From positions 1 through 13,807 of the forward strand of contig DASYMJ010000044.1 in assembly GCA_036009105.1 (NCBI GenBank): DNA of 13,807 nt, read 5' to 3'. The notes under the pieces were generated by a model, which was not told where the DNA came from, searched no databases, and was given only the letters and a program-made list of their open reading frames with translations. The translations under genes and the position numbers were made by a program. This DNA is from JAFAVZ01 sp036009105. GTDB lineage: Bacteria > Acidobacteriota > Thermoanaerobaculia > Gp7-AA8. Each line of letters begins with the position of its first letter. The stretch's first letter is position 1. This document shows, one piece after another, positions 7,262 to 13,246 of this stretch.

Positions 7262-7349
7262 AGGACAAAAGATGAACGATGAAAGATGAACGAGGAACGG
7301 GGTTCTGCCGGCTTTTGTTCATCTTTCATCTTTCATCGTTCATCGTTCG
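7258..7349. repeat. Heptamer inverted repeat R3 (ATGAACG type)
   Basis: The left arm (7258-7299) is ATGAAGG, ACAAAAG, ATGAACG, ATGAAAG, ATGAACG, AGGAACG. The right arm (about 7318-7349) is built from TTCATCT and TTCATCG units. The reverse complement of the right arm matches the left arm in 7-bp register, with two central units matching 7 of 7. Its first unit overlaps the stop codon of the preceding gene. The unit sequence is unrelated to R1, R2, R4 and R5, but the period and layout are the same. Confidence 0.87.
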
Positions 7350-7355
7350 TGAAAT

Positions 7356-9188
7356 ATGACGACACCCACCCTACCCCAATGGGCCGACGATCTCCGTAGA
7401 CGCTACATTCGCGGCGAAGCCTCCATCTTCGTGCTGCACGGCAACGTCTACGACGTCGTCATCGACGGCGACCGCACGCTCACTCTGACCGACTTCCTCG
7501 GCAAGGTGCTGCTCAAGGATTCGAAGGACACGGTCGCCGTCTACAACGTCGCCACCGGCGTGCGGTTCCTCAAGCGCGCGAAGGACACCGGCAACCTGGA
7601 GGACCTCATCCTGCAGACCGAGAAGCCGCGAGTCCTCGGCGCGCTGGAGCGGATGCTCATCACCGGCTCGAAGGTTGCGGCCATCCTCGAATATGCGGAA
7701 GTGATCGCCCCCGCCGGCGATCCGAACTTCCAGAGCGACGGCGACCGCAGTGCGATCGTCAGCCTGCACCGCTGGTCCTTCCTCCCCGAGATCGAGACCG
7801 GCGACAACGTCGTCATCCTCATCGCCGAGAACCTGACCGAGCTCGCCCCGAAGCTGGTTTCCAATCCCAAGGTGGCCGTGGTCGACGTCCCCATGCCCGA
7901 GCGCGACGCGCGCAAAGCCGCCGCGCGCCTGGCCGACAAGCGGATGTCGGACAAAGACGCCGATCGCTACGCCGAGATCACCGCCGGCCTCAAGACCATC
8001 CAGATCCTCTCCATCCTCACCCCGCCCCCGGCGAGCGAGGATGAGGCGCGCGAGCGCGAGTCGTTCATCAAACAGCTGCTCACCGGCCCCGACGCCTCCG
8101 AACGGGCGAAGAAGCTGGCCGCGCTCACCTCCGGCATGAACCAGGACGAGATCACCAAGCTGATCGCGCCCGGCTCGCAGCCGGCCGCCGTGCCCGCGTC
8201 ATCGGACGAAGGCCGGCGGCCGGAGGTCGACGCGCTGATCTCGCGCCGCAAGCGGGAGATCCTGGAGCGGGAGTGCTTCGGCCTGGTGGAGTTCGTCGAG
8301 CCGGCGCACGGCTTCGAAGTGGTCGGCGGCATGGACGAGGTGAAGAAGGACCTCAACGTGATCGCGCAGAGCATCCGCGACGGCGAGACCACGCGGGTGC
8401 CGATGGGGCTTCTCTTCACCGGCCCGATGGGCACCGGCAAGACCTTCGTGGCCGAGGCTTTTGCGAAGGAGTGCGGGCTGCCGACCATCAAGCTGAAGAA
8501 CTTCCGCTCCAAGTGGGTCGGCGCGACGGAAGGGAACCTGGAGAAGATCCTCAACGTGATCCGCGCCATCGGGCAGGTGGTGGTCATCATCGACGAGGGC
8601 GACCGCGCCTTCGGCAACACGGACGGCGAAGGCGACGGCGGCACCTCGTCGCGCGTCATCGCCCGCATCAAGGAGTTCATGTCGGATACGTCGAACCGCG
8701 GGCGCATCCTCTTCCTGGTGATGACGAACCGGCCGGACAAGCTGGACGTCGACCTCAAGCGCGCCGGCCGTCTCGATCGCAAGATCCCCTTTCTCTACTC
8801 GCAGACGCCGGAGGAGGTGGAGAACGTGGCCAGGGCGCTGGTGCGCAAGAACAAGATCAGGACGTCGGTCGACTTCGTGTCGATCCGCGACGGCTTCGCC
8901 ACCAAGCTGGTCGGCTACTCGAACGCGGACGTGGAGGCGGTCATCCTGATGGCGAACGACGACGCCGCGCGCGAAGGAGTGGCGGACGTTTCGGCCGAGC
9001 GCTTCACCCGCGCCGCGTCCGACTACTTCCCCAGCCGGGACACGGAGCTGCTCGAGTACATGGAGCTGCTCGCCGTGTTCGAGGCCTCCTCCCGCCGCCT
9101 CCTCCCGCCCAAGTACGCCGGGATGACGCCGGAGGAGCTGGACGTGCGCCTGCGGCATCTGCGCGCGCTGGTGGGGGGGAGAAGGTAG
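7356..9188 (+). CDS. AAA ATPase with a degenerate N-terminal half and a Vps4/katanin-like pore loop
   Basis: The protein has 610 aa. The C-terminal half is a classic AAA module. Walker A is GPMGTGKT at 356-363 (Lys362), pore loop 1 is SKWVGATEGNL around Lys386-Trp387, Walker B is VVVIIDEGDR with Asp413 and Glu414, sensor 1 is Asn458 in MTNRPDKLD, and AGRLDRKIPF around Arg472-Arg475 sits where AAA proteins have PGRFDR. KWVG is the pore-loop form of Vps4, katanin and spastin. The N-terminal half (about 1-250: SIFVLHGNVYDVV, ILEYAEVIAPAG, NVVILIAENLTELAP) looks like an AAA fold without a P-loop, so probably a dead first ring or adaptor. No transmembrane segment or protease domain is present, arguing against FtsH. 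As last gene of the block it is a candidate remodeller of PspA polymers. No Shine-Dalgarno sequence lies before ATG 7356, which follows repeat R3 by 6 nt. Confidence 0.9.
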   Translation: MTTPTLPQWADDLRRRYIRGEASIFVLHGNVYDVVIDGDRTLTLTDFLGKVLLKDSKDTVAVYNVATGVRFLKRAKDTGNLEDLILQTEKPRVLGALERMLITGSKVAAILEYAEVIAPAGDPNFQSDGDRSAIVSLHRWSFLPEIETGDNVVILIAENLTELAPKLVSNPKVAVVDVPMPERDARKAAARLADKRMSDKDADRYAEITAGLKTIQILSILTPPPASEDEARERESFIKQLLTGPDASERAKKLAALTSGMNQDEITKLIAPGSQPAAVPASSDEGRRPEVDALISRRKREILERECFGLVEFVEPAHGFEVVGGMDEVKKDLNVIAQSIRDGETTRVPMGLLFTGPMGTGKTFVAEAFAKECGLPTIKLKNFRSKWVGATEGNLEKILNVIRAIGQVVVIIDEGDRAFGNTDGEGDGGTSSRVIARIKEFMSDTSNRGRILFLVMTNRPDKLDVDLKRAGRLDRKIPFLYSQTPEEVENVARALVRKNKIRTSVDFVSIRDGFATKLVGYSNADVEAVILMANDDAAREGVADVSAERFTRAASDYFPSRDTELLEYMELLAVFEASSRRLLPPKYAGMTPEELDVRLRHLRALVGGRR

Positions 9189-9270
9189 TTGCTGGTTGCC
9201 AGTTTTCAGTTGTCGGTGGCGGTCTTTCTCTGACAACCGACGACAACCGACAACTGACAACCGATAACTG
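9189..9270. repeat. Heptamer inverted repeat R4, after the AAA ATPase gene
   Basis: The repeat starts with the base after the AAA stop codon. The left arm (9189 to about 9227) is TTGCTGG, TTGCCAG, TTTTCAG, TTGTCGG and a degraded end. The right arm (9231-9270) is a run of ACAACCG and ACAACTG units with one 3-bp insertion (CGACGACAACCG). Its reverse complement, CAGTTAT, CGGTTGT, CAGTTGT, CGGTTGT, belongs to the same unit family as R1 and R5. Confidence 0.85.
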
Positions 9271-9273
9271 CCA

Positions 9274-9279
9274 TAAAAT
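9274..9279 (+). promoter_or_regulatory. Possible -10 box of the DUF2378/V4R-like gene
   Basis: TAAAAT matches TATAAT at 5 of 6 positions and ends 9 nt before ATG 9289, which has no Shine-Dalgarno sequence. A CTGACA from repeat R4 lies upstream at 9254-9259, but the 14-bp spacing is short for a -35. The gene probably has its own near-leaderless transcript. Confidence 0.35.
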
Positions 9280-9288
9280 TACCGCCAC

Positions 9289-9924
9289 ATGTCCCTCCTC
9301 GCACAACGCAAAGGCCCCCCCGCTCCCCTCCCCCGGCTGGAAGGCAAAGAAGTGCTGGTCGGCCCCGACCCTTCCATCGCGAAGGTGAAGGGCGTGATGT
9401 TCGGCGGACGCAAGCAGTTCCTGCTCGACACGCTCGGCGAGGCCGGCATGCCGGAGCTGCTGGCCGGGCTCACGCCGCGCACCGCGCAGTATGTGAAGAC
9501 GCCGCTGGCCTCGAGCTGGTGCGAGTTCGAGTCGCTCATCGAGCTCGATCGCGCGATCTACGAGCTGCTCAAGACCCGCTTCCCGAACGTGCTGGCCCTG
9601 ATCGGCGCCGCCTCGGCGGAGCTGGGCATCGGCCGGGTCTACAAGTCGCTCGACAGCGTCGAGCTGGCCAAGTTCCTGGAGAACAACGCGCTGTTCCACA
9701 ACCAGTATCAGAAGTTCGGCGTGGTCCGTTTCGAGAAGACGCCGAACGGCGCGCGGATGATCTACACCAAGTATCCGGTCTACAGCCCCATCTTCTGCGC
9801 CAGCGCCTTCGGCTTCTTCCTCGAGTCCATCCTCCGCCACGGCGCCACCGATCCGGCCGTCACCGAGACGAAGTGCCAGACGCTGGGCGACCCGAGCTGT
9901 ACGTACGAGATGAGCTGGCGCTGA
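9289..9924 (+). CDS. DUF2378 (TIGR02265)/V4R-like small-molecule-binding domain protein
   Basis: The protein has 211 aa with one soluble domain. The early part (VKGVMFGGRKQFLLDTLGEA, then SSWCEFESLIELDRAIYELL) resembles DUF2378 proteins, which are abundant in myxobacteria. The end, KCQTLGDPSCTYEMSW (Cys196, Cys204), has the C-x-x-x-G-D-x-x-C-x-y form seen at the end of V4R and heme-NO-binding-like domains, which bind small ligands or a metal. The function is unknown. An extended Pro-rich N-terminus (about 1-30) is probably disordered. It lies after the AAA gene but is separated by repeat R4 and has a possible promoter of its own. It is convergent with the gene at 9977. The family assignment is moderate and came from motif recall only. 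Confidence 0.7.
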   Translation: MSLLAQRKGPPAPLPRLEGKEVLVGPDPSIAKVKGVMFGGRKQFLLDTLGEAGMPELLAGLTPRTAQYVKTPLASSWCEFESLIELDRAIYELLKTRFPNVLALIGAASAELGIGRVYKSLDSVELAKFLENNALFHNQYQKFGVVRFEKTPNGARMIYTKYPVYSPIFCASAFGFFLESILRHGATDPAVTETKCQTLGDPSCTYEMSWR

Positions 9925-9934
9925 CCGCGCCAGC
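9914..9934. terminator. Short GC hairpin between convergent genes
   Basis: GCTGGCGC (9914-9921) pairs perfectly with GCGCCAGC (9927-9934) around a 5-nt loop that contains the TGA stop of the plus-strand gene. No T-run follows on either strand, so intrinsic termination is doubtful, but the place between two convergent genes suits a bidirectional pause or terminator. The gap 9925-9976 holds nothing else. Confidence 0.35.
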
Positions 9935-9976
9935 GACAAGCAATTCAAGAAGCTGCTCGACGGGATACGGCGTCTA

Positions 9977-10843
9977 CTATCCCGCGCGCTGATCGCGAGG
10001 CTCGAGCACGTCCGCCCCCGCCCGCCGGGCGATGAGGCGCTCCAGGAACGCCACGCGGGCGAGGAGCTCGGCCTGGCCGCGCAGCAGCGCCTCGATCTCC
10101 ATCTCCGCCTTCAGGTTCACCTGGTAATCGTTCTCGGCCAGGAGCTTGTCTTTCGACGACTGGCGGTTCTGGCTCATCATGATGATCGGCGCCTGGAGCG
10201 CGGCGAGCGTGGAGAGGCAGAGGTTGAGCAGGATGAACGGGTAGGGATCGAACCGCGAGAGGTTGATGATGTTGATCATCATCCAGACCAGCATCACGCC
10301 GCCGAAGAGGAAGATGAACGGCCACGAGCCGCCGAACTTCGCGACCTTGTCCGCGACGCGCTGCCCTATGGTGAGCTTCTCCTCCGCCTCCTCCAGCACG
10401 TTGCGCGAGACCTGGCGCGACATCAGCTCGTTCGTCTGGCGCAGGCGCTCGCTCATCTCGGCGATGATGCGCAGCGCGGCGGGCGGGTTCTTGTTCACGA
10501 AGTCGACCAGGTCCTTCCGGTCCAGACGGATGATGCGCGAGGCCTTCGCGGCGGTGGCGGTGGCGGAGCGCGGCGCACCGTCGAAGAGCGACAGCTCGCC
10601 GAAGTACTGGCCGTTGAAGAGCGCGGCGAGCATCACCTTGCCGCGCCCCTCGCCGTACGAGATCTCCACCGCCCCCTCCTCGATGACGAACATCGAAGAG
10701 CCTTCGTCCCCCTGGCAGAAGATGATGTCGCCCTCGGCGTACTCCTTCGAGTCCAGGCGTTTGCTCAGCGACCGCAGATCCTCCTCGGTCAGAGACTCGA
10801 AGAGTGGGATGTGGGCGAGCAATTCGGCGTGGCGGCCGTCCAT
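9977..10843 (-). CDS. Cyclic-nucleotide-binding domain fused to DUF1003 membrane protein
   Basis: The protein has 288 aa. Residues about 8-125 are a cNMP-binding beta-roll with the phosphate-binding cassette FGELSLFDGAPRSATA, keeping Glu83 and Arg92, so cAMP or cGMP binding is plausible. A helical linker leads to a DUF1003 domain at about 155-255, with membrane segments near 172-193 and 201-222 and the family signature FDPYPFILLNL, then LQAPIIMMSQNRQ. A helical tail follows. DUF1003 has no firm function. The fusion suggests a membrane protein gated or localised by a cyclic nucleotide. The start at ATG 10843 was chosen because the domain begins right after it; the frame stays open far upstream, but that is non-coding through the ClC gene. 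A GATACT box lies 10 nt before the start. It lies downstream of the ClC gene on the same strand. Confidence 0.88.
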   Translation of the reverse strand: MDGRHAELLAHIPLFESLTEEDLRSLSKRLDSKEYAEGDIIFCQGDEGSSMFVIEEGAVEISYGEGRGKVMLAALFNGQYFGELSLFDGAPRSATATAAKASRIIRLDRKDLVDFVNKNPPAALRIIAEMSERLRQTNELMSRQVSRNVLEEAEEKLTIGQRVADKVAKFGGSWPFIFLFGGVMLVWMMINIINLSRFDPYPFILLNLCLSTLAALQAPIIMMSQNRQSSKDKLLAENDYQVNLKAEMEIEALLRGQAELLARVAFLERLIARRAGADVLEPRDQRAG

Positions 10844-10853
10844 CTGGTCCAAG

Positions 10854-10859
10854 AGTATC
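10854..10859 (-). promoter_or_regulatory. Weak possible -10 box of the CNBD-DUF1003 gene
   Basis: GATACT on the minus strand matches TATAAT at 4 of 6 positions and ends 10 nt before ATG 10843. No Shine-Dalgarno sequence or -35 is visible. It is listed because the distance to the start resembles the other candidates in this window. Confidence 0.2.
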
Positions 10860-10914
10860 AAAGCGCCTATGGAGAAGCAGGATTCGCCGCGCCAACGGTC
10901 GCCGTGGCTTGGCC

Positions 10915-10940
10915 GGCCGGCGCGGCCGACCGTGCCGGCC
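10915..10940 (-). terminator. GC-rich hairpin just after the ClC gene
   Basis: GGCCGGC (10915-10921) pairs with GCCGGCC (10934-10940), starting about 5 nt after the ClC stop on the minus strand. A competing stem, ACGGTCG at 10895-10901 with CGACCGT at 10927-10933, overlaps it. No T-run follows. It may be a weak terminator or an mRNA-end hairpin between ClC and the CNBD gene. Confidence 0.35.
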
Positions 10941-10944
10941 CGGC

Positions 10945-12669
10945 CTAGCCGTGTTCCTCGTCGAGGCGCCGCCCGTGCGCGCCGAGCAGATCGCTGCGGG
11001 TGATGATGCCGATCACGCGGCGCGGGTCGTTGCGCTCCACCACGGCCAGCCGGCCGATGTCCTCCCGCACCATGAGGTCCGCCGCCTCGCGCAGCGATGA
11101 ATCGGGGAACGCCACGGCGGGCGGACGGCGGAGCAGCGCGCCGATGAGCGTCTCCGGCGGCACGCCGAGGAAGTCGCGGCGGGTGACCACGCCGGCCAGA
11201 TTGCCGTCCGCATCGAGGACGGGGAAGCCCTGATGGGTGGCCACGATGGACAACGCATCGCCCGCCGTGGCATCGGCGCGCAGCGTCACGACCTCGCGCG
11301 AGCAGGCGTCGGAGACGTGCAGGCGCTCGAGATAGTCGGCCGCGTATTCGGCCGGCACGCGCACGCCGCGGCGGGCGAGCTTCTCGGTCATGATCGTATT
11401 GCGCATCAGGAGCGACGAAACGAGGTAGCCGGCGGTGCAGCCGCCGAGGAGCGGCAGCAGGCCCAGAGGCTGGAGCGTCGTCTCGAAGGCGAAGACCACG
11501 GAGGCGAGCAAGGCGCGCGACGCGCCGGCGAACATCGCGGCCATGCCGACCAGCGCGCAGATGCGAGGGTCGATGCCGGAGCCGGGCAGCGAGCGGGCGA
11601 GCAGCTCGCCGACGGCGATGCCCGCGCCGCCGCCGATGGTGAACAGCGGCGCGAGCGTGCCGCCGCTGGTTCCGCTGCCGAGGGAGATCGACCAGGAGAC
11701 GAACTTCATCAGGCAGAGGAAGACGACCGTGGCGCCGACGAGGTGCCCGTCGAGCATCAGCTCGATGTTGTCGTAGCCGACGCCGAGAGTGCGCGGCGCG
11801 AAGTAGCCGACCACGCCCACCGCGATGCCGCCCAGGGCCGGCCACCACATCCAGTGAACGGGCAGGTGCTCGAAGAGGTCTTCCACCCAATAGACGGCGC
11901 GCGTGACGTAGACCGACAGCCAGCCGACGATGGCCCCGACGAGCGTGTAGCAGGCGAGCGCCGTCTCGGTCGGACGCGCGAGCAGCGGCATCGCGAATGC
12001 TGGGGCGACGCCGGTGAAGAAGATGCGCACCGCGGTCGCCGCGGCGCTGGCCAGCGCGACGGGGATGATGGAGCGCGGCCGCAGCTCGAACAGCAACAGC
12101 TCGACGGCGAGCAACACCGCGGAGACGGGGCTGCCGAACGTGGCGGCCATCCCCGCCGCGGCGCCGGCGGCGAGCAACACCTTGCGCTCCGCCGCGGTGG
12201 TCCGCACCAGCTGCCCGAGCACCGACCCCATCGCGCCGCCGGTGGCGATGATCGGCCCCTCCGCGCCGAACGGGCCGCCGGTGCCGATCGAGATCGCCGC
12301 CGAGAGCGGCTTGAGGAAGGTGATGCGGGCCGGGATGCGGCTCTCGTTCATCAGCACCTGCTCCATCGCCTCGGGGATGCCGTGGCCGCGGATGGCCGCC
12401 GAGCCCCAGCGCGCCATCGCGCCGACGATCAGGCCGCCGATCACCGGCACCAGGATGACGCCCAGGCCGAGATGGTTGTTCGCGGGCGACGTGAAATCGG
12501 CGGAGAGGCGTCCGTAGAACGCGAGGTTGGTGACGAAGCCGATGATGCGGATCAACCCCTGGGCGATGAAGCCGGTGGCGATGGCGAGGAGCACCGACCA
12601 GGCGCAGAGGATGACCACGCGGCGGTCGACGGTGGCCCGCTCGATGGGGACGCGCGGATCGGCGGTCAT
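10945..12669 (-). CDS. ClC-family chloride channel/antiporter with C-terminal CBS pair
   Basis: The protein has 574 aa. The membrane part (about 20-430) carries the ClC signatures GHGIPE at 95-100 (the usual Ser of GSGIP is His96), GAEGP with the gating glutamate at Glu137, and GGTLAP at 336-341, the GxFxP-type anion site. Two CBS domains fill about 450-565 (VVTLRADATAGDALSIVATH; FPDSSLREAADLMVREDIGRL); such pairs bind adenine nucleotides and regulate transport. The gating Glu suggests the protein can gate by protonation; whether it is a channel or an H+/anion exchanger cannot be settled here. Its ATG overlaps the MarR stop as ATGA, so the two are translationally coupled and MarR probably controls it. 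A weak GGAAGG lies 10 nt upstream. Confidence 0.95.
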   Translation of the reverse strand: MTADPRVPIERATVDRRVVILCAWSVLLAIATGFIAQGLIRIIGFVTNLAFYGRLSADFTSPANNHLGLGVILVPVIGGLIVGAMARWGSAAIRGHGIPEAMEQVLMNESRIPARITFLKPLSAAISIGTGGPFGAEGPIIATGGAMGSVLGQLVRTTAAERKVLLAAGAAAGMAATFGSPVSAVLLAVELLLFELRPRSIIPVALASAAATAVRIFFTGVAPAFAMPLLARPTETALACYTLVGAIVGWLSVYVTRAVYWVEDLFEHLPVHWMWWPALGGIAVGVVGYFAPRTLGVGYDNIELMLDGHLVGATVVFLCLMKFVSWSISLGSGTSGGTLAPLFTIGGGAGIAVGELLARSLPGSGIDPRICALVGMAAMFAGASRALLASVVFAFETTLQPLGLLPLLGGCTAGYLVSSLLMRNTIMTEKLARRGVRVPAEYAADYLERLHVSDACSREVVTLRADATAGDALSIVATHQGFPVLDADGNLAGVVTRRDFLGVPPETLIGALLRRPPAVAFPDSSLREAADLMVREDIGRLAVVERNDPRRVIGIITRSDLLGAHGRRLDEEHG

Positions 12670-13160
12670 GACTGTTTCGCCTTCCGCTTCTTCGGCTTCC
12701 GGGGCTCGTCATCGAAGAGCATCGGCGCGGCGGAGTGGCCGGCGCCCATGGCGTCGAGGATGCGGGCGAACGTGCTCGCGAAGCGCTTCCGCTCCGCGGC
12801 GGGGAGCGCCTCGATGATGTCGAGCAGGTGGGCCTGCGGAGCGGGCGGCGCACTGCCGAGGACGGCGCGTCCGGATCGGGTGAGGGTGAGCACGAGGCGG
12901 CGCCCATCCTCCTCGGCCCGGCGGCGCTCGATCAGCCCCGCCTCGGCCAGCCGGGTCACCACCACGGAGACGGAGCTCTGGTCCGTGCGCGTCCGCTCGG
13001 CGAGGTCGTTGAGGGAGAGCTCCGGCGTCTTGCCCAGCTCATGGAGCACGAAGAGCTGCGCCGCGGAAAGCCCCACCTGCGTTTGCGCCGCTCGGTCGGA
13101 AATGCGGAGGAGGCGGACGAGACGCCGCACCGCGTCGAGGATGCGTTGGGAATCGGTCAC
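12666..13160 (-). CDS. MarR-family transcriptional regulator
   Basis: The protein has 164 aa from GTG 13160. It is a winged-helix MarR protein: an N-terminal dimer helix (RILDAVRRLVRLLR), helix-turn-helix LNDLAERTRTDQSSVSVVVT at about 58-77, and a wing with RRRAEEDGRRLVLTLT. The C-terminal helices are followed by a basic tail (RKPKKRKAKQS). A longer frame reaches to 13184, but its extra codons contain a perfect TATAAT -10 box and read as promoter, so the GTG right after the box is the likely start. The gene overlaps the ClC start by 4 bp. MarR proteins usually repress their own operon and respond to small phenolic or oxidative signals; the ligand is unknown here. It would be expected to regulate ClC and itself. 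Confidence 0.9.
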   Translation of the reverse strand: MTDSQRILDAVRRLVRLLRISDRAAQTQVGLSAAQLFVLHELGKTPELSLNDLAERTRTDQSSVSVVVTRLAEAGLIERRRAEEDGRRLVLTLTRSGRAVLGSAPPAPQAHLLDIIEALPAAERKRFASTFARILDAMGAGHSAAPMLFDDEPRKPKKRKAKQS

Positions 13161-13167
13161 GAAGAGG

Positions 13168-13195
13168 ATTATATGGGAGGCCAAGCAGTTGTCAG
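13168..13195 (-). promoter_or_regulatory. Promoter of the MarR-ClC operon
   Basis: On the minus strand, -35 CTGACA (13195-13190, 5 of 6 to TTGACA), a 16-bp spacer and a perfect -10 TATAAT (13173-13168) sit in front of GTG 13160, with 7 nt between the -10 and the GTG. Transcription should start at or within 1-2 nt of the GTG, giving a leaderless mRNA. The -35 box lies inside heptamer repeat R5. Confidence 0.65.
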
Positions 13196-13246
13196 TTTTC
13201 GGTTATCAGCAGAAGACCGACAACCGACAACTGACCACTGACAACT
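13186..13246. repeat. Heptamer inverted repeat R5, between methyltransferase and marR
   Basis: The left arm (13186-13209) is CAGTTGT, CAGTTTT, CGGTTAT, CAG. The right arm (13216-13246) is ACCGACA, ACCGACA, ACTGACC, ACTGACA, ACT. The outermost 10 bp pair perfectly (13187-13196 with 13237-13246), and the rest matches partly. The right end overlaps the stop codon of the minus-strand methyltransferase. The unit family is that of R1 and R4. The left arm supplies the -35 box of the MarR promoter. Confidence 0.87.

Noticed and set aside
7356..9188. FtsH-type membrane protease
   Set aside because: There is no N-terminal transmembrane pair and no HExxH zinc-protease motif; the pore loop is KWVG rather than the FtsH form.
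10844..12907. Minus-strand frame open for about 690 codons upstream of the CNBD-DUF1003 start
   Set aside because: It runs through the ClC and MarR genes in another frame and is Arg/Ala-rich with no domain. Only the part from ATG 10843 is protein-like.
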